From: Campylobacter pinnipediorum subsp. caledonicus | Lineage (GTDB): Bacteria > Campylobacterota > Campylobacteria > Campylobacterales > Campylobacteraceae | Length of the DNA stretch: 64,000 nt | Direction of reading: 5' to 3' | Assembly: GCF_002022005.1 (NCBI RefSeq) | Contig: NZ_CP017258.1 | Span: 930,001-994,000 of the forward strand | Made by a program: the position numbers and the translations under genes | The notes under the pieces: generated by a model | What the model saw: only the letters and a program-made list of their open reading frames with translations | The model's database searches: none | What the model was told of the DNA's origin: nothing | Shown: one piece after another, positions 20,088-29,374 of the stretch | Position numbering within the stretch: position 1 is the stretch's first letter | How the letters are laid out: every line of letters begins with the position of its first letter

Positions 20088-20164
20088 GTCAAGGTAGCTC
20101 AGCTGGTTAGAGCGCTGGTCTCATAAGCCGGAGGTCGAGAGTTCAAGTCTCTCTCTTGACACCA
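20088..20164 (+). tRNA. tRNA-Met (anticodon CAT), elongator type
   Basis: 77 nt with CCA encoded. Acceptor arms GTCAAGG and TCTTGAC pair with one G-U. The D arm is GCTC...GAGC. The anticodon stem CTGGT/GCCGG carries loop CTCATAA, anticodon CAT. The T arm is GAGAG-TTCAAGT-CTCTC. A paired G1-C72 and lack of the three G-C pairs in the anticodon stem argue against initiator tRNA. A lysidine-modified tRNA-Ile2 also has a CAT anticodon gene and cannot be fully excluded by eye. Confidence 0.93.
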
Positions 20165-20482
20165 TCCATACTTTGTAAATACCTTTAAAACGTTTTAAAA
20201 AGCACCATAAAATTTGACTTTTAAAGCCTTTATAACTTTCAATGCTTTTATATATTTTTAAATACTTTTAAAACTGTTTTGTTGACTTGTAAGAAATAAT
20301 TAGATAAATTTGGTTTTAAGTCAGTAAAAATTAACAAATTTACTTACATAAAAAACATATCATTGCAAATAACTAATAACTCTTAATATAAAATAATAAA
20401 ATATATTTAATATGCGATAAATATTTATTTTTATCATATTTGTGATAAAATTTAACTTTTATTTTACACAAAGGTTGAAATC
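20165..20482. other. 318-bp intergenic region between tRNA-Met and lctP
   Basis: Very AT-rich and without a plausible gene. It contains a perfect 16-bp palindrome, TTTAAAACGTTTTAAA, at 20184-20199, 20 bp after the tRNA, and a candidate -10 (GATAAAAT around 20444-20451) for lctP. Nothing else stands out. Confidence 0.6.
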
Positions 20483-22120
20483 ATGGAATTATACAGACAA
20501 ATTTATGATCCATTTTCAAATATATGGCTAAGTGCTTTTGTAGCAGCACTACCTATATTTTTGTTTTTTGCTTCATTAGTCGTTTTAAAACTAAAAGGTT
20601 ATGTTGCTGCTTTTTTAACAGTATCATTAAGCTTAATAATAGCAATTATTGTTTATAAAATGCCAATAGCAATAGCAGTAATGAGCTTTTTTCAAGGATT
20701 TTTTACAGGTCTTTGGCCTATAGCTTGGATTATATTAACCGCTATTTTTCTATATAAGCTAAGCGTAAAGTCAGGGTATTTTGAAACCTTAAAAGCATCA
20801 ATTACAACTATAACACCTGATCATAGAGTGCAAGTTGTTATCATAGCTCTTTGTTTTGGAACATTTTTAGAGGGTGCTATAGGTTTTGGTGCACCTGTTG
20901 CCATAACAGCTGCTTTACTTGTTGGACTCGGACTAAATCCTCTACATGCGGCTGGTTTTTGTATGATAGCAAACACAGCTCCAGCAGCATTTGGAGCAGT
21001 TGGAATTCCTATTGTTGCTATGGCTCAAACAACTGGAATTGATGAAAATATTTTATCAATGATGGTTGGAAGAATGCTACCTATAATAACTTTAAGTGTT
21101 CCGTTTTTTATAGTATTTTTAATGGATGGCTTTAAAGGTATTAAACAAACATTTTTACCATTATGTGTCGTTGCTTCTAGTTATACCGTAGTTCAATACC
21201 TAACAGCTAGTATTTTAGGACCACAGCTTGCAGATATAACTTCATCTGTATTTTCAATAGCAATAACTGTTGTATTTTTGAAATTTTATAAAATAAAAAA
21301 TATATACAGATTAGATGGAAAAACAAATTTTGATAATGATAAAAAAATTAATATAAAAGATATATTAAAAGCTTGGTCTCCATTTATATATCTTATAATT
21401 TTTATAGTTATATGGACAACACCTATTATAAAAACATTTGCTTCTTTTGCTGACATTACATTTTATTTGCCATATCTAAAAGATAGTATTATCCAAACAG
21501 TTCCGCTTAGCTTAGATGAAGAGCCGGTAAATACAGCATATACTTTTCAAGCCATAAAAGCAATAGGTCTTGCGATATTACTTGCTGGAATATGCACTAT
21601 ATTTACTTTAAAAATAAAGGCAAACATAGCTGTTGATGCAGCAAAAGAGACATTTAAAGAGATGTTTATGCCAATTGTTACAATAGGTCTTGTTGTAGCG
21701 TATGCTTTTATAGCTAAAAATAGCGCTCAAGCTGCCACTATGGGTCTAGCTCTAGCAAATACAGGTGGTGAAGCGTTTGCATTTTTCTCTCCAGTAATAG
21801 GTTGGGTTGGTGTTTTTCTAACTGGTTCTGTTACAAGCTCAAATTTGCTTTTTGGGACATTACAACAGGTAACAGCATCGCAATTAAATATACCTGAAAT
21901 AATATTTTTAGCAGCGAACACAGTAGGTGGAATGGCTGGAAAAATGATAAGCCCTCAAAGTATAGCCGTAGCTTGCGCAGCTGTTGGTCTTGTAGGAAGA
22001 GAGAGCGAGCTACTTAAATTTACACTAAAATACTCAATTATATATATAGTTGTTGGCGGTATCATAACTTGGGTAATATTAAATCTATTCCCTATGCTTA
22101 TACCTGTTATTGTAAGTTAA
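20483..22120 (+). CDS. lctP: L-lactate permease (LctP/LldP family)
   Basis: 545 residues with about 12-14 membrane helices, full family length. It imports lactate (and in the family glycolate) across the inner membrane with protons. The signature region CFGTFLEGAIGFGAPVAITAALLVGLG lies around residues 128-154 and is the best-conserved part of LctP proteins. GGMAGKMISPQSIAVA near the C-terminus also matches. AAAGG precedes the ATG. It stands alone with its own promoter and a long hairpin downstream; no lactate dehydrogenase genes are next to it. Confidence 0.95.
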   Translation: MELYRQIYDPFSNIWLSAFVAALPIFLFFASLVVLKLKGYVAAFLTVSLSLIIAIIVYKMPIAIAVMSFFQGFFTGLWPIAWIILTAIFLYKLSVKSGYFETLKASITTITPDHRVQVVIIALCFGTFLEGAIGFGAPVAITAALLVGLGLNPLHAAGFCMIANTAPAAFGAVGIPIVAMAQTTGIDENILSMMVGRMLPIITLSVPFFIVFLMDGFKGIKQTFLPLCVVASSYTVVQYLTASILGPQLADITSSVFSIAITVVFLKFYKIKNIYRLDGKTNFDNDKKINIKDILKAWSPFIYLIIFIVIWTTPIIKTFASFADITFYLPYLKDSIIQTVPLSLDEEPVNTAYTFQAIKAIGLAILLAGICTIFTLKIKANIAVDAAKETFKEMFMPIVTIGLVVAYAFIAKNSAQAATMGLALANTGGEAFAFFSPVIGWVGVFLTGSVTSSNLLFGTLQQVTASQLNIPEIIFLAANTVGGMAGKMISPQSIAVACAAVGLVGRESELLKFTLKYSIIYIVVGGIITWVILNLFPMLIPVIVS

Positions 22121-22136
22121 CAATATAATCTTTTAT

Positions 22137-22173
22137 TTATTTGCAACTTGCTTTTTAAGCTTGTTGCAAATAA
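22137..22173 (+). terminator. Long imperfect hairpin after lctP
   Basis: TTATTTGCAAC pairs with GTTGCAAATAA. Inside it, after a TT/TT internal loop, GCTT pairs with AAGC around TTT. The T-run after it is missing. Likely terminates or stabilises the lctP mRNA. Confidence 0.6.
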
Positions 22174-22236
22174 ACACACCTACAACAAAACGCTTAGTTT
22201 TAAATAATCCTAAAAAAGTTAATATATTAGATAGAT

Positions 22237-22262
22237 ATTTTCCTCTCAAAAGAGAGGAAAAT
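22237..22262. terminator. Bidirectional hairpin terminator
   Basis: ATTTTCCTCTC pairs perfectly with GAGAGGAAAAT around AAAA, next to the 3' end of the minus-strand TAXI gene and downstream of lctP. Confidence 0.8.
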
Positions 22263-22264
22263 AA

Positions 22265-23203
22265 TTATTTTAATATTCCAGCTTTCTTAAACTCAGCTTC
22301 AGCAGCTGGATGCAACGGAGCAGAAAGACCTTCAAGCAAACTCTCTTTTGTTACAGATTTAAGTGCTGGATGAAGACTTTTATACTCATCAAAATTTTCT
22401 ATAATAGACTTAACAACAGAAGCAACAGCATTATTGCTAGTTGACTCGGTAGCCACCAATACAGCCTTTACACCAACACTATTTACATCTCTATCAACAC
22501 CATCATAAGTTCCTTTTGGTATAACACCTTTGGCAAAATACGGATACTGTTTTATCATGTCATCTATATCATCGCCACTTATATCAAGTATATCAATAGG
22601 TAATGAATTTGCAGCGTCAGTTATATTTGCAGTTGGGTGTCCAACCATAAAACTATAACCATCTATTTTTTTATCTTTTAATGCGTGAGGACACTCTTGA
22701 GCAGTTAAAACACCTCTATACGCAAGTTTTGAAACATCGAATTTATTAGCATCAAAAACAGCAAGCGTAGTAACTTCATTTCCACTACCAGGATTGCCTA
22801 CATTATACTTCTTATCAGCTAAATCAACTATATTTTTTATACCACTTTCTTTAGAGACAACAAATGCTAACAGCTCTGGGTAAATTGCCATAACGGAGCG
22901 CAGCTTATTATCACCCATATCTTTAAATTTACCAGTTCCATTGTATTTATCATAAACAACATCACTTTGAACAAATCCAAAAGTAAGCTCTTTTTTTAAA
23001 ACATTATTAAGATTGTAAACAGAACCTCCGGTTGATTGGACTGAACACTTAATCTTTGGATCTTTGTTAATAAGTCTGCATATAGCACCACCTATAGGAT
23101 AGTAGGTGCCAGTCATACCTCCTGTACCTATACTTATAAATTCTTTAGCATTAACCATAGAACTTAAAGCAATTGCTGATAACAAAATAGAAACTTTTTT
23201 CAT
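22265..23203 (-). CDS. TAXI-family TRAP transporter solute-binding protein
   Basis: 312 residues from the ATG at 23203, which has AGGAG nine bases upstream; a TTG at 23212 touches that site and is rejected. A cleavable signal peptide ends near SSMVNA. The family pattern ISIGTGGMTGTYYPIGGAICRLIN opens the mature protein and NPGSGNEVTTL lies in the middle. TAXI proteins bind small acids for secondary TRAP importers in the periplasm. No DctM/DctQ-type membrane gene is adjacent: the neighbours are lctP (convergent) and aguB. The ligand is unknown. It is either an orphan using a distant permease or a sensor component. Confidence 0.9.
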   Translation of the reverse strand: MKKVSILLSAIALSSMVNAKEFISIGTGGMTGTYYPIGGAICRLINKDPKIKCSVQSTGGSVYNLNNVLKKELTFGFVQSDVVYDKYNGTGKFKDMGDNKLRSVMAIYPELLAFVVSKESGIKNIVDLADKKYNVGNPGSGNEVTTLAVFDANKFDVSKLAYRGVLTAQECPHALKDKKIDGYSFMVGHPTANITDAANSLPIDILDISGDDIDDMIKQYPYFAKGVIPKGTYDGVDRDVNSVGVKAVLVATESTSNNAVASVVKSIIENFDEYKSLHPALKSVTKESLLEGLSAPLHPAAEAEFKKAGILK

Positions 23204-23307
23204 AATATCCAACTCCTGTTAATTTAGTTTTTATGTGATTATCACATTTTAGTCATTACTTTTTTATTAAAGTATTAATAAATTTAATTAATTAGTATAA
23301 TTTTAAA

Positions 23308-24180
23308 CTAATCAATAAATCTCTTTAAAAGTCCACTATAGCTATCTATGCGCCTATCTCTTAAAAATGGCCAAATTCTGCGAACATCTTCACTTTTTTT
23401 CATATCTACATCCACAATAAAGCACTCTTCCTTTTCACTATCAGCTCTAAATAATTGCTCTCCTTGTGGACCAAAAACAAAGCTATTTCCCCAAAAACGT
23501 ATACCATCAGATACACCAGACTCATCTTTCTCAAAGCCAACTCTATTTACGGTTACAACAGGAAGTCCATTTGCCACACTATGTCCTCTTTGCACTGCAA
23601 CCCAAGCTTCAAGCTGTCTTGATTTTTCATCATCACCATCAAGATCAAACCAACCAATCGCGGTAGGATATATTAAAATATCAGCTCCTTTTAAAGCCAT
23701 TAACCTAGCAGCTTCTGGATACCACTGATCCCAGCAAACCAACACACCAAGTCGCCCTACACTAGTATCAATCGGCTCAAAACCAATATCACCCGGTGTA
23801 AAATAAAACTTTTCATAAAAAAGTGGATCATCGGGGATATGCATCTTTCTGTATTTTCCAGCCAGAGAGCCATCTTTTTCAAAAACATAAGCCGTATTGT
23901 GATAAAGCCCAGTAGTTCTTTTTTCAAATAAAGATGTAACTAAAACAACTTTATTTTCTTTTGCTACATTAGCCCAAAACTCTATATCGCTCTTATATTC
24001 ATTTGCTAAATCAAAAAATTCAACATCTTCGCTTTGACAAAAATATTGAGTTTGATGCAACTCCTGTAAAACAACAAGTTCTGCACCGTTTTTACTTGCT
24101 TGTTCTATAAGCTCTAATGTTTTTTCAACTGTCTGTTTTTTTGTTTTATGAAATTTTTGTTGTATTAGCGCTACTTTCAT
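23308..24180 (-). CDS. aguB: N-carbamoylputrescine amidase AguB
   Basis: 290 residues, nitrilase fold. It hydrolyses N-carbamoylputrescine to putrescine, CO2 and ammonia. The catalytic triad is visible: Glu in VVLQELHQTQYF (around 41), Lys in YRKMHIPDD (around 116) and Cys in LVCWDQWYPEAAR (around 149). FYEKFYFTPGD and RIDSYSGLLKRF are typical of this subfamily. AAGGAG precedes the ATG. It lies 17 nt after the CDF gene, itself overlapping aguA, so the two enzymes of the agmatine-to-putrescine route flank a transporter. Confidence 0.95.
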   Translation of the reverse strand: MKVALIQQKFHKTKKQTVEKTLELIEQASKNGAELVVLQELHQTQYFCQSEDVEFFDLANEYKSDIEFWANVAKENKVVLVTSLFEKRTTGLYHNTAYVFEKDGSLAGKYRKMHIPDDPLFYEKFYFTPGDIGFEPIDTSVGRLGVLVCWDQWYPEAARLMALKGADILIYPTAIGWFDLDGDDEKSRQLEAWVAVQRGHSVANGLPVVTVNRVGFEKDESGVSDGIRFWGNSFVFGPQGEQLFRADSEKEECFIVDVDMKKSEDVRRIWPFLRDRRIDSYSGLLKRFID

Positions 24181-24197
24181 TTATGCTCCTTAAAAAA

Positions 24198-25064
24198 TTA
24201 ATTACTGTCATCAAAATAATCAAAATGAACATCTATATCCCAATTAAATTTAAACTTTTCTTTTATGAGATTTTCAATTTCATCTGAAATATCATGAGCT
24301 TCGTTTAAACTTAAAGTTTTATTAAACACCATATGATAACTCAAAAAATACCTATTTCCGCTCTGTCTTGATTTCACATCGTGCAAACTAAGTACCTCTT
24401 CTCTTTGCAAAATAAGTTGCACGACCTCACACAATATCTTTTCATCTATACTACCATCTAAAAGCATATAAGAACTTTGTTTTATCAACAAAAAAGCAGA
24501 ATATATAATATAACAACTAGCTAAAATTCCAAATAAACTATCAAAAATATAAAGATTGGTAAAGCTTATAAATACAAAAGCTAACAAAACAGCAAGATTG
24601 GAAACAAGATCACCTTTATAGTGTTGCATATCTGTTTTTACAACCAAATTATCAGTCTTTTTAAAAGCATAATACAACAAAAAAACGATAATGGCTGTAA
24701 AAAACAATGAAAATAGCATAGCAAATATTGAAATTTCAATATCTAAATTATGATTGTTCTGAACGAGCTTCATTATACTTTTATAAAATAAAAATATTCC
24801 AATACAAGATATGATCAATCCTTGAGTAAAAGCTGCTAAACTCTCAAGCTTTGAGTATCCAAAATTAAAAGTAGAATCTGGACTTTGAGATGATTTTTTA
24901 AGAACAAATAAATTTAAAAAAGATACAAAACTATCAAAAAACGAATCAACAGCCGAATTAATAAGAAGTATAGAACTACTTAAAAAACCGGCTACTATTT
25001 TGACAATAGCCGAAATCAAAGCTATAATAGAAGCTAAAAAAATCGCCTTTGTTTCAAGTTTCAT
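24198..25064 (-). CDS. Cation diffusion facilitator (FieF-type) metal exporter
   Basis: 288 residues: six membrane helices and a C-terminal cytoplasmic domain of about 80 residues (LHDVKSRQSGNRYFLSYHMVF). The transport site shows Asp-x3-Asp in AVDSFFDSF and His-x3-Asp in MQHYKGDLVSN, the DDHD set of FieF-like Zn/Fe exporters rather than the HDHD set of zinc-specific ones. It is driven by proton exchange. Its ATG overlaps the aguA stop by one base, and aguB is 17 nt downstream. A link between metals and agmatine metabolism is not established. Confidence 0.9.
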   Translation of the reverse strand: MKLETKAIFLASIIALISAIVKIVAGFLSSSILLINSAVDSFFDSFVSFLNLFVLKKSSQSPDSTFNFGYSKLESLAAFTQGLIISCIGIFLFYKSIMKLVQNNHNLDIEISIFAMLFSLFFTAIIVFLLYYAFKKTDNLVVKTDMQHYKGDLVSNLAVLLAFVFISFTNLYIFDSLFGILASCYIIYSAFLLIKQSSYMLLDGSIDEKILCEVVQLILQREEVLSLHDVKSRQSGNRYFLSYHMVFNKTLSLNEAHDISDEIENLIKEKFKFNWDIDVHFDYFDDSN

Positions 25065-26038
25065 TATATTTTTAAAAATTTATTTTGGCTAGAACAATGA
25101 AGCGATCCATTTTGACGAACAAAAACCAAAGAATTTACACCAATTATCTCCAAATTTGGTAGAGCATTTTTAAGTTTTTGTATAACAATATCATCGTTGT
25201 CATCATTATAAGTAGGAACTATAAGAGCATTGTTTATAAAAATAAAATTTGTATATGTGCAACCTAACCTTTTACCTTCAAAAAATTTTGCCTTTGGAAT
25301 TGGTAGTGAGATTAGGTTAAATCCGGTTTTTTTAAGCTCATCTTCCATTTTTTTTAGCTCTTTGAAATGTTCATCATTTTCATCATCACAACTAGCATAA
25401 GCTATAGTGTCGCTTGATATAAAACGAGCTAATGTATCTATATGATGATCCGTATCGTCACCTTTTATAAATCCATGTTTAAGCCATATAATCTTTTCAA
25501 GTCCGAAAAGATTTTTTAACTCTTTTTCAAGCATCTCTTTTGTTAAATTTGGATTTCTATTTTTATTAAGTAAGCAATATTCTGTCGTTAAAAGCACATC
25601 TTTTGAATTAAAATCAACACTTCCGCCTTCCAAAACCATATCAATGCTTTTTAGATTTTTATTTAAGAATTTATTTAATTTTACATTTAGAGCATTATCA
25701 TTTGATGAACTAAATTTATCACCCCAAGCATTAAACTTAAAATCATAACTTACAAGTTCATTGTCCGATAAAACATCTATACTCCCATAATCCCTTATCC
25801 AAGTATCATCTGTGTCTATATTGTAAAATTCACAATTTTTAAACTTAGAAAACCTTTTTAACACTTCATCATCAGGACATATCAAAATACATTTTTCAAA
25901 AGCACTAACAGCACTAACTAACTCTTCATAGCTTGTTAGGATTTCCTCTAAATATGGACTCCAATCTGTATTTTTATGCGGTAATGACAAAAGTAAACTT
26001 TCTTGTTTTTCCCACTCTCCAAAAGCTCTAATACTCAT
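25064..26038 (-). CDS. aguA: Agmatine deiminase AguA
   Basis: 324 residues, in the peptidyl-arginine deiminase-like fold. It converts agmatine to N-carbamoylputrescine and ammonia. Seen: DTDDTWIRDYGSI (around 75-87), LEGGSVDFN, DHHIDTLARF with the catalytic His, and the C-terminal catalytic Cys in RLGCTYTNFI. AguB at 23308 carries out the next step. The ATG overlaps the upstream small membrane gene by 4 nt. With NspC elsewhere in the window, this indicates a putrescine to nor/spermidine supply. Confidence 0.94.
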   Translation of the reverse strand: MSIRAFGEWEKQESLLLSLPHKNTDWSPYLEEILTSYEELVSAVSAFEKCILICPDDEVLKRFSKFKNCEFYNIDTDDTWIRDYGSIDVLSDNELVSYDFKFNAWGDKFSSSNDNALNVKLNKFLNKNLKSIDMVLEGGSVDFNSKDVLLTTEYCLLNKNRNPNLTKEMLEKELKNLFGLEKIIWLKHGFIKGDDTDHHIDTLARFISSDTIAYASCDDENDEHFKELKKMEDELKKTGFNLISLPIPKAKFFEGKRLGCTYTNFIFINNALIVPTYNDDNDDIVIQKLKNALPNLEIIGVNSLVFVRQNGSLHCSSQNKFLKI

Positions 26039-26283
26039 TTTGTTTTACTCTCTTTATAAATTTTATAAATACCATATAATGTGATAAAAATCCAAAAAAC
26101 TTCTATCAAAAAAGAACCCAAATTAAAATGCACTAAAAGTGAAATTATAAGCAATATTGCACCAACTAAATTTATAAGCTGATAAGCCAAACTCTTTTGA
26201 TTTATCTTTTCAATTTGTAAAAGAAAATATGCACCAACCACACACAACATACCCAAAAAACCTATAATTTGAAATATATCCAT
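26035..26283 (-). CDS. Small CBU_0592-like membrane protein
   Basis: 82 residues with three hydrophobic helices: IIGFLGMLCVVGAYFLL, LINLVGAILLIISLLV and LIEVFWIFITLYGIYKIY. The layout matches small CBU_0592-type membrane proteins of unknown function. It is the first gene of the aguA, CDF, aguB run, overlapping aguA by 4 nt. Confidence 0.75.
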   Translation of the reverse strand: MDIFQIIGFLGMLCVVGAYFLLQIEKINQKSLAYQLINLVGAILLIISLLVHFNLGSFLIEVFWIFITLYGIYKIYKESKTK

Positions 26284-26392
26284 TATACACCTTAAATTTT
26301 AAAGACATTATTTTATCACAAAGATTATAAAAGCTAAATTTACTATTTTTAGATACAATGCAAAATTTGATTTTTATTTTTTGGATTGCTAA

Positions 26393-27040
26393 ATGGATAT
26401 TGAGTTTATTTTAAAATTTTACCCTATGTATATTGAGGCTGGAATACTCACCATTAAGCTTGCATTTTTAGGTATATTTTTTTCTATAATTATAGGAATA
26501 TTTTGTGTTGCTATAAGATTTTATAATATCAAATTTGCACTACCAATAATAACCTCATATGTAGAAATTTCAAGAAATACGCCACTTTTAATACAGCTAT
26601 TTTTTCTTTATTATGGCTTACCAAAGCTTGGCATAAATATAGATAACTTTACTTGTGCTGTTATAGGGCTTACTTTTTTAGGTGGCAGCTACATGGCAGA
26701 AAGTTTTAGACTTGGATATGAAGCAGTTAGAAAATCACAAATAGAAGCTGGTCTTAGTCTTGGTTTAAACAATATACAAATTTTATATCACATAATAACA
26801 CCACAAGCATTTACAATTTCACTTCCTAGCATAAGTGCAAATATTATATTCTTGCTTAAAGAAACATCAATAGTTAGCATAATAGCACTTGGGGATCTTG
26901 TGTATGTAGCAAAAGATCTTATAGGACTTTATTATAAAACAGATGAAGCTTTATTTATGTTAGTAATTAGTTACCTAATAATTATTTTACCGATATCCTT
27001 ATTTTTAGGATTTATAGAGAGGATTGCTCGTGCAAGATAG
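26393..27040 (+). CDS. Amino acid ABC transporter permease, first subunit
   Basis: 215 residues with five membrane helices, of the HisM/GlnP type. The EAA coupling loop is visible in QIEAGLSLGLNNIQILYHIITPQA. AIRFYNI and SRNTPLLIQLFFLYYGLP near the N-terminus are standard for polar amino acid permeases. It overlaps the second permease by 11 nt. The operon continues with the ATPase and a CjaA-type binding protein, so cysteine is the inferred substrate. Confidence 0.92.
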   Translation: MDIEFILKFYPMYIEAGILTIKLAFLGIFFSIIIGIFCVAIRFYNIKFALPIITSYVEISRNTPLLIQLFFLYYGLPKLGINIDNFTCAVIGLTFLGGSYMAESFRLGYEAVRKSQIEAGLSLGLNNIQILYHIITPQAFTISLPSISANIIFLLKETSIVSIIALGDLVYVAKDLIGLYYKTDEALFMLVISYLIIILPISLFLGFIERIARAR

Positions 27041-27695
27041 TTTATTATTTAGCACACAAAACATAATACGACTTGCTGAAGGATTATTGGTTAGTATAGA
27101 AATTTCTATAATATCAATAATTATTTCAATAATTGGTGGAGTATTTTTTGGCATTATTATGAGTTTAAAAAATAAATTTATCTATATTTTTTTAAAAATT
27201 TGTTTAGAGGCAATAAGAATAATGCCAACCATAGTGTGGCTTTTTATATTTTATTTTGGGCTAGCAAGAGCTATGAATTTACACCTAAGTGCATTTAGTG
27301 CAAGTTTGATAGTATTTAGCGTTTGGGGTGTGTTTGAAATGATGGATATAGTAAGAGGAGCTATTGTATCAATCCCAAAACATCAATTTGAAAGCTCAAC
27401 CGCACTAGGGCTTAATAAAATACAAATTTATATATATATTATAATACCTCTAGCCATGAGGAGATTAGCTCCTAGCGCTGTAAATTTACTAAGTCGTATG
27501 ATAAAAACAACTTCTATAGTTGTATTAATAGGTGTTGTTGAAGTTGTAAAAGTAGGACAACAAATAGTAGAAAGAAATGTTTTTAATAATAATATGGCAC
27601 CGTTTTTAATATATGGTGTAATTTTTATATTATATTTTTTAATATGCTACCCAATATCAAAATTATCTCAAAAACTTGAAAAACGCTGGATGTGA
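27030..27695 (+). CDS. Amino acid ABC transporter permease, second subunit
   Basis: 221 residues from the GTG at 27030, seven bases after AGAGAGG; the in-frame TTG at 27024 is too close to that site. Five membrane helices. The EAA loop reads [24 protein letters not shown]. It pairs with the upstream permease to form the heterodimeric membrane channel. Confidence 0.9.
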   Translation: MQDSLLFSTQNIIRLAEGLLVSIEISIISIIISIIGGVFFGIIMSLKNKFIYIFLKICLEAIRIMPTIVWLFIFYFGLARAMNLHLSAFSASLIVFSVWGVFEMMDIVRGAIVSIPKHQFESSTALGLNKIQIYIYIIIPLAMRRLAPSAVNLLSRMIKTTSIVVLIGVVEVVKVGQQIVERNVFNNNMAPFLIYGVIFILYFLICYPISKLSQKLEKRWM

Positions 27696-27703
27696 GGAAG
27701 AAA

Positions 27704-28441
27704 ATGAATATACTAGAGCTTAAAAATGTTAATAAATTTTATGGACAAACTCAAGCGTTAAAGGATATAAACTTAAGTTTAAAAAAAGGGGAAGTTATAG
27801 TTTTACTTGGTCCTTCTGGGTGTGGAAAATCAACCACTCTCAGATGCATAAATGGGCTTGAAAATATTCAAAGTGGTGAAATAATACTAAACGGTGATAT
27901 TGTTACAAAAGACTATAAAAATTGGACTAAAATGAGACAAAGAGTTGGAATGGTGTTTCAACACTATGAACTTTTTGATCACTTAAACGTCATAGAAAAT
28001 ATACTCCTTGCACCTATAAAAGCACAAAAACGAGATAAAAAAGAAGTAGAAGTTGAAGCTGATAAATGGCTAGAAAAAGTTGGTCTTATAGACAAAAAAT
28101 ATGCAAAACCAAAAGAGCTAAGTGGGGGACAAAAGCAAAGAATAGCTATAGTAAGAAGTTTATGTATGAATCCAGAAGTTATGCTATTTGATGAAGTAAC
28201 AGCTGCTCTTGATCCAGAAATTACAAGAGAAGTTTTAGATGTGATAATAAATTTAGCAAAAGACGGAATGAGTATGCTTATAGTAACTCATGAGATGGGT
28301 TTTGCAAAATCTGTTGCTGATAAAATAGTCTTTATGGATGATGGAAAAATAGTAGAAGAAACTACTCCTAATGATTTTTTTACAAATCCAAAAACACAAA
28401 GAGCAAAAAAATTTTTAAATTTATTCACTTTTAATAAGTAA
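27704..28441 (+). CDS. Amino acid ABC transporter ATP-binding protein
   Basis: 245 residues from the ATG at 27704, which follows GAGGAAG; a GTG at 27692 would ignore that site. Walker [11 protein letters not shown]-loop MVFQHYELF, signature [15 protein letters not shown], Walker [15 protein letters not shown] and the H-loop TH are all intact, as in GlnQ/PebC-type ATPases. It lies between the permeases and the binding protein. Confidence 0.95.
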   Translation: MNILELKNVNKFYGQTQALKDINLSLKKGEVIVLLGPSGCGKSTTLRCINGLENIQSGEIILNGDIVTKDYKNWTKMRQRVGMVFQHYELFDHLNVIENILLAPIKAQKRDKKEVEVEADKWLEKVGLIDKKYAKPKELSGGQKQRIAIVRSLCMNPEVMLFDEVTAALDPEITREVLDVIINLAKDGMSMLIVTHEMGFAKSVADKIVFMDDGKIVEETTPNDFFTNPKTQRAKKFLNLFTFNK

Positions 28442-28502
28442 TCTCAATTATTTACTTTGTTTGGTTAGAATTTCTTACTAATTTTAAACACAGGAGATAC
28501 AG

Positions 28503-29336
28503 ATGAAAAAAATAATTTCATTTTTAGCATTAGCTGTTGCTATATTTTTAGCAGGTTGTGGAGATAGTACAACAACACAAAAAGACAGCATTACTAAGAT
28601 AAAAGAGAGAGGATTTATTCGCATAGGGGTTTTTAGCGACAAGCCACCGTTTGGATTTGTTGATTCAAATGGTAAAAATCAAGGATATGATATATATCTT
28701 GCAAAACGTATAGCTAAAGATTTATTAGGTGATGAAAATAAGATTAAATTTGAATTAGTTGAAGCTGCTAGCAGAGTAGAGTTTTTAGTGGCTGATAAAG
28801 TAGATGTAATACTAGCAAACTTTACAGTTACTCCTGAACGCAAAGAAATTGTTGATTTTGCATTACCTTACATGAAAGTTGCACTAGGCGTTGTAAGTCC
28901 ATCAGGAGATGTTGTAAGTGACATATCTCAACTAAAAGATAAAAAACTTATAGTAAATAAAGGAACTACAGCTGATGCGTATTTTACAAAAAACCATCCC
29001 GAAATAAAACTAATAAAATTTGATCAAAACACAGAAACATTTGCTGCTTTGCTTGATGGTCGTGGTGCAGCTTTAGCACATGACAATACGTTATTATTCG
29101 CTTGGGTTAAAGAAAATCAAGGTTTTAACATAGGAATACAAACATTAGGAGATCAAGACTACATAGCACCGGCTGTAAATAAAGGAAACAAAGTATTGCT
29201 TGATTGGATAAATAATGAAATAATTAAACTTGAAGAAGAAAATTTCTTCCACAAAGCTTATGATGAAACATTAAAAAATATATATAGCGATGATATAAAA
29301 CCTGAGGCAGTTGTTGTAGAGGGCAGTAAGATATAA
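28503..29336 (+). CDS. cjaA: CjaA-type cysteine-binding lipoprotein
   Basis: 277 residues. A lipoprotein signal ends LAGC with Cys near 19. The mature part closely follows the C. jejuni surface antigen CjaA (Cj0982c), a cysteine-binding ABC component, as I recall it: IRIGVF.DKPPFG, NQGYDI.LAKRIAK, NKGTTADAYFT, QNTETFAAL and FFHKAYDETL. The family 3 signature G(F/Y)DIxxAK is present. Here it sits in an operon with two permeases and an ATPase, which makes a complete importer. An AGGAG lies upstream of the ATG and a terminator follows. Confidence 0.92.
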   Translation: MKKIISFLALAVAIFLAGCGDSTTTQKDSITKIKERGFIRIGVFSDKPPFGFVDSNGKNQGYDIYLAKRIAKDLLGDENKIKFELVEAASRVEFLVADKVDVILANFTVTPERKEIVDFALPYMKVALGVVSPSGDVVSDISQLKDKKLIVNKGTTADAYFTKNHPEIKLIKFDQNTETFAALLDGRGAALAHDNTLLFAWVKENQGFNIGIQTLGDQDYIAPAVNKGNKVLLDWINNEIIKLEEENFFHKAYDETLKNIYSDDIKPEAVVVEGSKI

Positions 29337-29338
29337 AG

Positions 29339-29372
29339 AAGTATAGGGGGTTTAAACTCCTATACTTATACT
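29339..29372. terminator. Terminator between cjaA and ftsZ
   Basis: AAGTATAGG pairs with CCTATACTT around an 11-nt loop, between convergent genes; AT-rich sequence follows on both sides. Confidence 0.7.
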
Positions 29373-29374
29373 AT

